Assembly: GCF_021209385.1 (NCBI RefSeq)
Contig: NZ_JAJOIL010000037.1
Coordinates: 186,001 to 250,000, forward strand
DNA: 64,000 bases
Source of the DNA: Seleniivibrio sp.
GTDB lineage: Bacteria; Chrysiogenota; Deferribacteres; Deferribacterales; Geovibrionaceae
Direction: 5' to 3'
Both the position numbers and the translations under genes were made by a program. Under the pieces are notes generated by a model. That model had not been told where the DNA came from. It saw only the letters and a list, made by a program, of their open reading frames with translations, and did not search any database. Each line of letters begins with the position of its first letter. Position 1 is the stretch's first letter. This document shows positions 1 through 7,524 of the stretch, piece after piece.

Positions 1-1086
1 AAGTTCTTTGGTACAGCTTTTGGATTGGGTGTTGACGTCTTCATTTTTAAATCTTTCACCCAAGGCGTTAACGTGAAGGAAACCATAGCTTCCGGCTCCT
101 GCCTCAAGGTGGATAACAGCAGCATGGGGATCATGTCTCTGCATTGCGCCGCCAGCCTGCATAGCCATAACAAGACCGTCACCTGTGTTACACTTATTAG
201 GGAAATATATCTGAGCATCTGCAAGAAGTGTGAAAGGAGCGAAACATTCTCTCATTTCCAGATTGGATGCATAGTCACCGGTAGCAATAATTACACTTTT
301 TGCGTTAAATTGAGTGTACTTACCTGCTCTTCCGGCAATAACACCGGATGCTTTACCGGACGCGTCTTTGAGAATACGCACTGCCGGAGTTTTATAGTTG
401 AAAACGACGCCTTTGGATTTTGCTTCACTCTCCAATGCAGGCACAAGAACAATATTTCCGGCTTCAGTTGCAACGCCGTTCACATATGCAGCATTACCGC
501 CTTTTTTATAAAAGAAATGCGTAACAGGATATTCGGTATAATCCGGTCCTTTGTAATATCCGTCCCACATAGCTACTTCAAGACCATGTTTAGCGGCTAT
601 ATCAACTGTCCAGTCCATACATGCGCCACTTTTCCTGCCGAATTCCCAAAGAAGACTTTCTTCAACGCGTCCCTGAGCCCAAGCGATCCAGTCACGGATT
701 ATCTGACGGTGATCGTTCTCGATACCCATTTTTTTCTGAACTTTGCTGCCAAAAGCTGTAATGTGTCCGCCTCTTGCCGCCCATGTCGCATTTTTATCAA
801 CGACCTGAACGCTGGCTCCGCATTCCGCTGCAGATAATGCCGCAACTATACCGGAAAGACCGGCTCCGATAACCAGAACATCAGTGTTAACTGTTTTTTT
901 AATATCTGACTTGGAAATAGGTTTTGCAGGTGCTTCCCAACTCCATTTTCTGGGATCATGAGGAGCTTTCGGGTAAGCCTCACTAACAGAAGGAACGGCT
1001 GCTACAGATATTGCGGCAGCAGCGCCTATCATACTCCCTCTGAGAAAGTCACGTCTGGAAATTGTACCTTTTTTCTTTTCGTCCAT
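1..1086 (-). CDS. Tat-exported FAD-dependent flavoprotein (fumarate reductase/urocanate reductase-like), 3' end beyond window
   Basis: The first 362 codons are visible; the C-terminus lies left of the window. The N-terminus carries a twin-arginine signal (S-R-R-D-F-L at residues 10-15, then an Ala-rich stretch), so it is exported folded with cofactor. A dinucleotide-binding Rossmann motif (GAGLSG, about 74-79) marks the FAD-binding-2 family of flavocytochrome c flavin subunits. No CXXCH is seen, so electrons probably come from a separate cytochrome. The start at 1086 follows AAGGAG. A perfect sigma-54 promoter lies about 60 bp upstream. The family reduces unsaturated or keto acids in the periplasm; the substrate cannot be read because the distal catalytic residues are missing here. 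Confidence 0.85.
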   Translation of the reverse strand, partial: MDEKKKGTISRRDFLRGSMIGAAAAISVAAVPSVSEAYPKAPHDPRKWSWEAPAKPISKSDIKKTVNTDVLVIGAGLSGIVAALSAAECGASVQVVDKNATWAARGGHITAFGSKVQKKMGIENDHRQIIRDWIAWAQGRVEESLLWEFGRKSGACMDWTVDIAAKHGLEVAMWDGYYKGPDYTEYPVTHFFYKKGGNAAYVNGVATEAGNIVLVPALESEAKSKGVVFNYKTPAVRILKDASGKASGVIAGRAGKYTQFNAKSVIIATGDYASNLEMRECFAPFTLLADAQIYFPNKCNTGDGLVMAMQAGGAMQRHDPHAAVIHLEAGAGSYGFLHVNALGERFKNEDVNTQSKSCTKEL

Positions 1087-1146
1087 TGCTACTTCTCCTT
1101 ATTTTGTTATCCGGATGTAACTGTCCGGATACTGTTAAAGTAAAAA

Positions 1147-1161
1147 GCAATGCTGGTGCCA
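1147..1161 (-). promoter_or_regulatory. sigma-54 (-24/-12) promoter for the flavoprotein gene
   Basis: On the minus strand the sequence is TGGCAC-CAGCA-TTGC, an exact match to the RpoN consensus with GG and GC ten bases apart. The predicted transcription start is near 1135, about 49 bp before the flavoprotein ATG at 1086. A sigma-54 promoter implies an AAA+ enhancer-binding protein. Confidence 0.8.
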
Positions 1162-1233
1162 TTTGCGATATGAGGATAAATATCTAATATATAAAGACTT
1201 ACACAAATGAACCCAACCGCTTTTTTCTAAAAA

Positions 1234-1250
1234 TTGGAATACCTTTCTAA
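1234..1250. promoter_or_regulatory. imperfect inverted repeat, candidate enhancer site
   Basis: TTGGAATACCTTTCTAA is an imperfect dyad (TTGGAA/TTCTAA) centred about 107 bp upstream of the predicted sigma-54 start at 1135. That is a usual distance for an enhancer-binding protein. It resembles the dyad at 2356-2371. Inference only. Confidence 0.3.
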
Positions 1251-1267
1251 CTTTGAGAACAATATTC

Positions 1268-1290
1268 AGAGGGGCATTTCACGCCCCTCT
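1268..1290 (-). terminator. hairpin terminator after outer-membrane protein gene
   Basis: An 8-bp stem (AGAGGGGC/GCCCCTCT) with a 7-nt loop lies just past the stop codon of the minus-strand gene ending at 1314. The U-tract is weak on the minus strand and better on the plus strand. Confidence 0.55.
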
Positions 1291-1313
1291 TTTCATCACA
1301 TGGAGGACTAAAT

Positions 1314-2222
1314 TTAAAACGCTTTAGCGAATGTAACCCACAAAGCGTTTCCTTCGGTGGTATCTTTTGCGTTAAATTCCTTATAAAATTTCACTTTTAC
1401 CTGAGATTTTATTGACGGAATTGCGTAGTTCACTTCAGGACCAATTCCCATAATGCTATCCTTATCGTTTGATGTGGCATCATCACCGTCATCCGCAGTA
1501 ATCTGCCAGTGAGCATAACCGGACACTCCGACATCAAAAAGTCCCACAACTTTACCGACACCCCAGTCAAGACTGAAGTCATCACCATAAGTGACATCAA
1601 GATCTCTGTTTTTAAGGTGCTTCTCATATCTGGTAAGAACAGACACACTCCACTTTTTAGCGGCATCCGGATAATAAGTTCCTCCGGTCGAAAGCATAAT
1701 ATCGTAGTGGTCTTTACCCGTTGAAGAAGGGTCATTTTTGTCATAGGAGCCTGTTGGGAAATACATCGAAAGCCCGAATACATAATCATACTGAGGTCCA
1801 TGCCAACCCAGAACAAAAGGTTCTAAGTTGATGTCGCCAAGCCCAAAACTGGATTCATCTACGCCAAGGTCTGACATTTCTATGTCAACATTAACAAGCG
1901 GAACTATCAGATTCATTCCGTAATCGGCTCCGAGTATCTTTTTGTCCGTGATCCAGACAAAACGGTGTACGTTGGCAACTGTGGTGAGATCAAAGCCGTT
2001 ATGAATTTCATCTCCGTCTTTGTCAGTAACTTTGTCAGCCGAATAAAGCTGGTTGTACATGACATAATAATATCCGGGACCTGGCAAGGTAGCACCCTTG
2101 ATACCTTCAGATCCGACACCATAGTTCTGCGCATGGGCAGTGTTAACTGAAAGAAGAAATACCAGAGCTGCAAAAAGAAAAAGAATTGCTCCAAGCTTTC
2201 TTACAAAAAAACAAAGATTCAT
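1314..2222 (-). CDS. outer-membrane beta-barrel protein, SphA/MetA-pathway-of-phenol-degradation-like family
   Basis: A 302-aa protein. Residues 1-31 form a Sec signal peptide with an AHA-type cleavage site. The rest is rich in alternating hydrophobic and aromatic strands with Asp/Gly-rich turns, and ends in Ala-Phe, the terminal aromatic typical of Bam substrates. Motifs such as PTGSY and a DY-I-LS-GG segment fit the family of putative outer-membrane transporters first noted in aromatic-degradation clusters (PF13557). The ATG at 2222 was chosen because GGAGG lies 6 bases upstream; the further-upstream alternative has no ribosome site. It has its own perfect sigma-54 promoter. Between two flavoprotein genes, it may pass their substrate across the outer membrane (inference). 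Confidence 0.75.
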   Translation of the reverse strand: MNLCFFVRKLGAILFLFAALVFLLSVNTAHAQNYGVGSEGIKGATLPGPGYYYVMYNQLYSADKVTDKDGDEIHNGFDLTTVANVHRFVWITDKKILGADYGMNLIVPLVNVDIEMSDLGVDESSFGLGDINLEPFVLGWHGPQYDYVFGLSMYFPTGSYDKNDPSSTGKDHYDIMLSTGGTYYPDAAKKWSVSVLTRYEKHLKNRDLDVTYGDDFSLDWGVGKVVGLFDVGVSGYAHWQITADDGDDATSNDKDSIMGIGPEVNYAIPSIKSQVKVKFYKEFNAKDTTEGNALWVTFAKAF

Positions 2223-2254
2223 ATAAACCTCCGAAAAATTGATAATAACGTTAA

Positions 2255-2269
2255 GCAACGTCGGTGCCA
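2255..2269 (-). promoter_or_regulatory. sigma-54 (-24/-12) promoter for the outer-membrane protein gene
   Basis: On the minus strand TGGCAC-CGACG-TTGC matches the RpoN consensus exactly. The predicted start is near 2243, about 21 bp before the ATG at 2222, giving a short leader that still contains the GGAGG. Confidence 0.82.
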
Positions 2270-2355
2270 CAGAACGAAAAAAGGAAATTATCTTTATTTA
2301 ACAACACCATAAAGAAAGAAACTCTTTATTCCTTTTTATGAATATCTTCCAAAAA

Positions 2356-2371
2356 ATAGAAACATTTCTAT
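2356..2371. promoter_or_regulatory. perfect 7-2-7 inverted repeat, candidate enhancer site
   Basis: ATAGAAACATTTCTAT is a perfect 7-bp dyad with a 2-bp centre, about 120 bp upstream of the predicted sigma-54 start at 2243. The position suits an activator of that promoter. The rest of the gap 2270-2460 is AT-rich with no gene seen. Confidence 0.4.
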
Positions 2372-2465
2372 TTATGAGAATGTTTAAAACAAAAGACCGA
2401 TTGGATCTGGTTATTTAAAATAAGAAAGTAAATGGTTGTAATATGATATGTTAAACAAAAAGAAA

Positions 2466-2484
2466 GGGCGTATTAAATACGCCC
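2466..2484 (-). terminator. intrinsic terminator of the tetraheme cytochrome gene
   Basis: GGGCGTATT and its exact complement AATACGCCC form a strong stem. On the minus strand it is followed by a U-rich run (TTTCTTTTTG). It sits about 40 bp past the stop of the cytochrome gene. Confidence 0.8.
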
Positions 2485-2522
2485 AAGAAGGAAAAGGACA
2501 GGTGGAATATGAAACGAGCAGA

Positions 2523-2891
2523 TTAAGGTACATCATATTTAAAAGTATGATGGCATCCGGTATTGCAATACAGATTAGATTTTCCGTGGATACTATGGCA
2601 CAACGTACAACGCAGATCGCCCGCATGGGCATCATGCGGATTGATGTTTTGTTTTTTTCCGGTCTCATCTTCAAACAAAACAACTTTGGTTAAATCTTCT
2701 TTAGAATGACAAGATTTACAAGTCGATGCCGGCGCTTTTTTATCAGGGGTACCTGTGGCATGGCAATCTTTGCAGGTCAACCCAGCATCTGAGTGTTTAG
2801 GGTTGATGGTATTCTGCGCATAGACACTAAAAGAAAAGACAATAAAGACGGCTGAGAAAATAAATACAACCCGTTTTCTCTGAAACATCAT
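2523..2891 (-). CDS. small periplasmic tetraheme cytochrome c (flavocytochrome c3 haem domain-like)
   Basis: A 122-aa precursor with a Sec signal peptide ending near Tyr-Ala-Gln. Four haem-binding motifs are visible: CKDCH, CKSCH, CTLCH and a CX3CH variant (CNTGCH), plus extra His residues for axial ligation. Spacing resembles the N-terminal tetraheme domain of Shewanella-type flavocytochrome c (FccA/IfcA/UrdA), here as a separate polypeptide. ATG 2891 was chosen for the AAGGAG 8 bases upstream. It is divergent from the flavoprotein gene at 3026, sharing a 134-bp promoter region, and is the likely electron donor to that flavoprotein or to the one at the window start (inference). Confidence 0.88.
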   Translation of the reverse strand: MMFQRKRVVFIFSAVFIVFSFSVYAQNTINPKHSDAGLTCKDCHATGTPDKKAPASTCKSCHSKEDLTKVVLFEDETGKKQNINPHDAHAGDLRCTLCHSIHGKSNLYCNTGCHHTFKYDVP

Positions 2892-2931
2892 AAAAGCTGC
2901 TCCTTCTTTCAATTTCAATTTTTTTAACAGC

Positions 2932-2963
2932 TTAACTAGTTAAAAAAACCATCATATGATGGT
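2932..2963. promoter_or_regulatory. two adjacent perfect palindromes between divergent cytochrome and flavoprotein genes
   Basis: TTAACTAGTTAA (2932-2943) and ACCATCATATGATGGT (2948-2963) are both perfect palindromes, separated by four A residues. They sit midway between the two divergent starts, where a dimeric repressor or activator could control both genes. No protein is assigned. Confidence 0.5.
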
Positions 2964-3025
2964 ATTTATTCCATTTGTTTGCTTTTATTCTGCACTCAAG
3001 GTTTTCAAATACCAGGGAGGTTAAA

Positions 3026-4537
3026 ATGAGGAAAATTGGCTTATCATTTGTCTTTACGTTTCTTTTTATCCTTGTATCCGCATATGCTTACGCGGATAAA
3101 GTTTACAACACAGACGTTGTTGTTATTGGTGCAGGCGCAGGCGGCATGACAGCCGGAGTAGCTGCTCTGGAAAAGGGGATGAAAGTTATCATTCTTGAAA
3201 AGATGCCCGGCATCGGCGGTTCAGGCAACTACATGGAGGGTACTTTCGCAGTGGGCAGTGATATGCAGATCAGAGAAAATATCGGTATCAACCCTGAGAA
3301 GCAGTTTAAAACTGTCATGAATTTTCACCACTGGCGCATTGATCCTGATGTTCTTAATGCGTGGCTTAAACAAACACCTTATACAATAAGATGGCTTGAA
3401 CAGCATGGTATTCACTTTGAAAAAGTAACGACAGCTTTTATCGACGGAAACAGAACATGGCACATGTTTGAAGGCGGACACGGTTCATCTCTGATCAAAG
3501 CTTTCGCACAGCAGATCAAAGACAACGGCGGTACAATACTGACAGAGACCCCCGCCAAACAACTCATCATAAAAAATGGCACAGTTGTCGGTGTGATTGC
3601 TGAAAACGCTGACGGCGAAAAAGTCACCGTTAACGCAAAGGCAGTTATTGTTGCCACTGGCGGATTCCCCTGCAACAAGGAAATGATCAAAAAATATCTT
3701 CCTTATGCAGGTTATCAGTATGCCGGCGCTGCCGGACGTGAAGGCGACGGTATAAGAATGATGGAGGCAGCAGGAGCCAAGCTGGTCAACATGAACGTTG
3801 TGATGCAGGCAGGTCTTTGGCTTCAAGGTGTCTCCACAGACCAGCAATTCCACAGAGGTGCCAAATATGTCAAAATGATTGCGGCTCTTAATCAGCCATA
3901 TCTTTTCACATCCCTGCAAGGTAACAGAGTTGTTGATGAAACCCAATCTCTTGAATACATTTCAAACGCTTTTGAAGGCGTAGGCGGAGAAGGTTTTGCT
4001 GTATTTGACGAAAACACCAAGAAACTCTGGGAAAATACCGGTCTGATCAGAGGTTATTTCGGCGTTGTTGAGAGAATGGAAAAAATAGAAAATTTTGATA
4101 GTATGCTGGCAGATGGTATCAAACAAGGGTGGGCGTTTAAAGCAAATTCGCTAAACGAACTTGCCAAAATGACAGGAATGGATCCTGAAGTTCTCAAAGC
4201 TACTGCTGCAAACATGAACAAAATGACCGAAGCAAAATATGACAGCCAGTTCTACAAAGACCCCAAATGGCTGCGCGCGGTGGATAAAGCGCCATATTAT
4301 GCTCTGAAAGGCAGTCTGCGCATGTATTCAACCACAGGTGGAGCAAAAGTTAATTCAAACTTTCAGGTTATAAATACTAACGGAAAAGCAATTCCCGGAC
4401 TTTTTGCTATCGGACAGGACGCCGGCGGTCTTTACAGCGATTCTTACGATATGCACATAGCCGAAGGAACAGCAAGTTCATGGGCAATCAACGGAGGCAG
4501 ATTATCCATAAGCTATATTGCAGATAACTACAAATAA
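3026..4537 (+). CDS. periplasmic FAD-dependent flavoprotein, flavocytochrome c flavin subunit family, substrate unknown
   Basis: A 503-aa protein with a Sec signal peptide (cleavage near Ala22-Asp24) and an FAD Rossmann motif GAGAGG at 35-40, followed by the second FAD motif near the C-terminus (IPGLFAIGQDAGG). It is full length for the flavin plus clamp domains of soluble fumarate reductases but has no haem domain. The usual fumarate-reductase His before the last GG (HHTMGG-like) reads Tyr-Ser-Thr-Thr-Gly-Gly, and the C-terminal substrate Arg is replaced by a Ser-Asp-Ser-Tyr-Asp stretch. It therefore probably does not reduce fumarate. ATG 3026 follows GGGAGG; the upstream in-frame start lacks one. 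It is divergent from the tetraheme cytochrome gene, its likely redox partner. Confidence 0.83.
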   Translation: MRKIGLSFVFTFLFILVSAYAYADKVYNTDVVVIGAGAGGMTAGVAALEKGMKVIILEKMPGIGGSGNYMEGTFAVGSDMQIRENIGINPEKQFKTVMNFHHWRIDPDVLNAWLKQTPYTIRWLEQHGIHFEKVTTAFIDGNRTWHMFEGGHGSSLIKAFAQQIKDNGGTILTETPAKQLIIKNGTVVGVIAENADGEKVTVNAKAVIVATGGFPCNKEMIKKYLPYAGYQYAGAAGREGDGIRMMEAAGAKLVNMNVVMQAGLWLQGVSTDQQFHRGAKYVKMIAALNQPYLFTSLQGNRVVDETQSLEYISNAFEGVGGEGFAVFDENTKKLWENTGLIRGYFGVVERMEKIENFDSMLADGIKQGWAFKANSLNELAKMTGMDPEVLKATAANMNKMTEAKYDSQFYKDPKWLRAVDKAPYYALKGSLRMYSTTGGAKVNSNFQVINTNGKAIPGLFAIGQDAGGLYSDSYDMHIAEGTASSWAINGGRLSISYIADNYK

Positions 4538-4550
4538 CCCAACATCAAAG

Positions 4551-4577
4551 AACGGAGCCGTGTAGTTCGGCTCCGTT
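4551..4577 (+). terminator. intrinsic terminator of flavoprotein gene
   Basis: A perfect 10-bp stem AACGGAGCCG/CGGCTCCGTT with a 7-nt loop starts 14 bp after the stop codon. It is followed by only a short T-tract. Confidence 0.75.
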
Positions 4578-4668
4578 TCTAAACCATGAAAATTCCAGAA
4601 AATATAAAATAATTCTCTTTTATAGAAATCATCTCAAAACAATCCTTTGCTCAACAATTATTTACAAA

Positions 4669-4683
4669 TGGCACATTAATTGC
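4669..4683 (+). promoter_or_regulatory. sigma-54 (-24/-12) promoter for the Crp/MFS operon
   Basis: TGGCAC-ATTAA-TTGC is an exact RpoN consensus. The predicted start is near 4695, 23 bp before the ATG at 4718. An ATAGAAAT half-site at 4622-4629 and TTCCAGAA at 4594-4601 lie upstream and loosely resemble the dyads near the other two sigma-54 promoters of this block. Confidence 0.82.
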
Positions 4684-4717
4684 CATGCAAAACGTCATAT
4701 AAGTAATGGAGGGTGAA

Positions 4718-5439
4718 ATGCTTATCTCTGACGCAACTAATAATTCAAGCACCAGCATATTGCCGTGGTTGTCACCCGTTTTTGAAGATTATGACTTTAT
4801 ATCATTCATTCAGAGCGAAGGAAAACCTTCAAAATATGAAAAACACGAGATCATAACGTCCGAATATGAAAGTTCCCAGAAAGTCATCTTTCTCACCTCA
4901 GGATTACTCGTAAGCCTGACAACTTACCATGAGCTGAGTAAACCGTTTTTAATATCAAACATATGCATCCCTTGCACAATATGCGGCTATGCAAGATATC
5001 TTGTTAAACACCAGCCTCCTCTGAGAACCACAGCATTATGTAATTCAGAGGCTATAGCTGTCCCATTCAAACAGCTTGATCGCTATTTCAGCAAAAATAA
5101 TAAAGCTTATAACTCTTTCATGACCTATTGCGGATATTGCATGAGATCCGAAATAACATCTATGCTGGCAATGCTGACTTTGCCTGCGGAAGACAAATTC
5201 TGGATACTCATGGGAGCTATTGCTTTGCACTTCAACATTGATATCAAAAAAAATGGTTCACCATACCTTTTAAGGTAAACCGTGAGATACTGTCCGGTCT
5301 CCTGTATGTCAGCCTGATAACAATTGATAGACTTATCAATAATTTCACTAAAAAAAATCTCATATACAAAGAATATGGTGTTTACCATTTCAGCTCCTGC
5401 GAAGTCCGTAAGGGGATAGACTGGATTCATGGGCAATGA
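4718..5439 (+). pseudogene. Crp/Fnr-family transcriptional regulator, frameshifted at an A8 run
   Basis: The first frame encodes a cNMP-binding-like domain (it includes FLTSGLLVSL and, later, a Cys-containing CGYCMRSE helix) and stops at 5278. The next frame then gives a good Crp-type HTH (REILSGLLYVS-ITIDRLINNF) that runs to TGA 5437-5439, overlapping the ATG of the following transporter. The frames join if the A8 run at 5246-5253 gains one base or loses two. ATG 4718 follows GGAGG. Disruption could be real, a phase-variable tract, a site of transcriptional slippage or a sequencing error. A sigma-54 promoter lies directly upstream. Intact length would be about 240 aa. Confidence 0.75.
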
Positions 5440-6633
5440 AAACAGTTAATTTTAAAGAATGGTTCATTGCTGTTTTTCTGATAAATTTTTGCATAAATCT
5501 CGGTTTCTGCATGTCTGATGCTTTTTTTTCCATTTACTACAGTGGCATCGGCGCAACGGCAATTCTTCTCGGTGCTTCCGCAGCATCTTATCAATTGTCT
5601 AAGATAATATTCAGTCGTTTTATAGGAATGGCAGTTGAAAGATACGGATTAAAGTCTGTTCTGTTTTTCAGTCTGGCTCTTTACAGCCTGGTAGCAGTAT
5701 TTTTTTTTATTCATGCAGGGATTGTACGTTATCATCGTATTGCGGATCATTCAGGGAATCGCATGTGCATCTTTCAGACCTGTGATATACGGAATGCTTG
5801 ATTCAAAAGTAAATTCACACAGCTTAGATAAAGGCAGGTCGTTCGGCATATTTGATATTTCATTCTATGCCGCACTTGCAGTCGGACCGTGTTTAGGCGG
5901 TCTGATAAAAGACATTCTTGGTTTCAGGTGGCTTTTTATAGCTTTATGTATTCTGTGCGCCATCGCTATTGCCATAAATAAATATTTTATAATTAACGAT
6001 AAATATAATTTCGTAAATGAGAATCCGGTCTATTCAGATGAAAGTATCTCAAAGGCGGAATATTCTCTTTATTTTTTTATAATGGGTAAATCCGTAATGC
6101 TGGCATGTATGACCATTTTCTTTCCTATTTTCCTTGTAAATGAAACACATTTGAGCTCATTAAAAGTCGGGATTATTCTCGCCATCCCTGCTACAATGAT
6201 GAGTATTTTTCTTAAACCTATGGGTGATCTTGCAGACAAAGAGACCAACGGGTTATTTGTCTTTATCGGCGGAATAATGACATCAACGGCGTATCTTCTT
6301 TTTCCGTTAATAGACTCGTTCAATGATGCAATAATTTTCACAGCTTTCTGTGGTTTTTTCAGCGCCATGTCTCAGCCTTCAAGTGTGACACTGCTTTTGA
6401 ACAATGTGTCTCCTAACACATCGGTTGAAGCCGTTGGAAGACTTAACAGCGTCATGGGTATCGGGTATGCTGTTGGCGCCTTTTTCTGTTCAATATTAAC
6501 CAAGTATGTGCCTATAAAAGATATATTTGTGAACTCAGGCATCATTGGTCTGGTTTCCATGTGCTCATTTATTCTCTTCCTTAATACCAAAACATTCTTC
6601 TTTGTAACAAAATGGTTTGTATCAAAAGAATAA
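5436..6633 (+). pseudogene. MFS transporter, frameshifted at a T9 run
   Basis: Two overlapping frames (5436-5801 and from about 5700 to 6633) together make a 12-helix major facilitator of about 398 aa. The N-terminal part has an FSRFIGMAVERYGLK loop like the MFS motif between helices 2 and 3. The C-terminal part has LRIIQGIACASFRPVIYG and GFRWLF. Removing one T from the T9 run at 5700-5708 fuses the frames cleanly in helix 4 (VAVFFLFMQGLYVI). It overlaps the Crp/Fnr gene in ATGA style, so regulator and transporter form one operon. Whether the frameshift is biological cannot be decided here. Substrate unknown. Confidence 0.78.
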
Positions 6634-6724
6634 GAACCTTTGATAATGTTATCCTCCAAACCGTTATTCCCACTTGCCAACCAAAATTCATGGTAATACA
6701 CTGACCCGAAAGGGAGGTTTCGCC

Positions 6725-7465
6725 ATGCACGATTACAACGAACGCTACAGACGCCAGATGATGATGAAGGACTTTACACCTGAAAAGCAGGAGAAGCTGA
6801 AAAATGCATCGGTCTTTGTGGGCGGCATCGGCGGGCTTGGCGGAGCGACTGCGGCGTATCTCGCCAGTGCAGGCATCGGCAGGCTCATCATATCCCACTA
6901 TGGAAACCTCACCGAAACCAACATGAACCGTCAGCTGCTCATGGATATCAACCGTGTGGGTGAACCCCGCATTGAAATAGCATATGAAAACCTGATAAAG
7001 ATAAATCCGGACATGAGACTGGAGATGCACAACGTCCGTCTGGACGAATCAAAGTCAAAGGCAAAAGAACTGATCAGAGGATGTGACATAGCAATGTCCG
7101 CCCGCCCGAACTTCCCCGAGCGTCTCGCCATGAACAAGGCATGTGTTGACCTGAACATTCCTATGGTCGAGGCGGCAATGGACGACATGTACGGATATCT
7201 TTTCACAGTGGTACCCCATAAAACAGCCTGTCTCGCATGCAACATGCCTGAAAATGACAAGGACTGGAAAGAGTTGGGATTCGGCGTCCTCGGCGCTGTT
7301 TCAGGAACGATAGGCTGTCTGGCGGCGGTTGAAATGATCAAGATACTCACAGGACACGGTGAACCGCTCAACGGGCGTATGATGCACATAGACTTCATGA
7401 AAATGCGCACAGTTATGCCAACGCTCAAGCGCAACCCTGCATGCCCCGTATGTTCACACAAATAA
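6725..7465 (+). CDS. ThiF/MoeB/HesA-family E1-like adenylyltransferase
   Basis: A 246-aa protein. N-terminal YNERYRRQMM matches the start of MoeB/ThiF proteins. The nucleotide-binding loop GGIGGLGG and the catalytic region N-x-N-R-Q (NMNRQLL) follow, then two zinc-binding CXXC pairs (CLAC about 169-172, CPVC about 240-243). Such enzymes adenylate the C-terminal Gly of ThiS/MoaD-like sulfur carriers. No thiS, moaD or other thi/moe gene lies beside it, so the partner is open. It lacks the rhodanese domain of longer MoeB homologues. ATG 6725 was chosen for the GGGAGG upstream. The 91-bp gap before it shows no clear promoter motif. Confidence 0.85.
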   Translation: MHDYNERYRRQMMMKDFTPEKQEKLKNASVFVGGIGGLGGATAAYLASAGIGRLIISHYGNLTETNMNRQLLMDINRVGEPRIEIAYENLIKINPDMRLEMHNVRLDESKSKAKELIRGCDIAMSARPNFPERLAMNKACVDLNIPMVEAAMDDMYGYLFTVVPHKTACLACNMPENDKDWKELGFGVLGAVSGTIGCLAAVEMIKILTGHGEPLNGRMMHIDFMKMRTVMPTLKRNPACPVCSHK

Positions 7466-7524
7466 GGTTGTAAATTCCTCCGTATCCATTATCCTTATGG
7501 TATGATTTATTTGGAGGAACAAAC

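Noticed and set aside
25-837. Plus-strand open frame over the first 800 bases
   Set aside because: Antisense of the Tat flavoprotein, whose translation shows FAD and Tat motifs.
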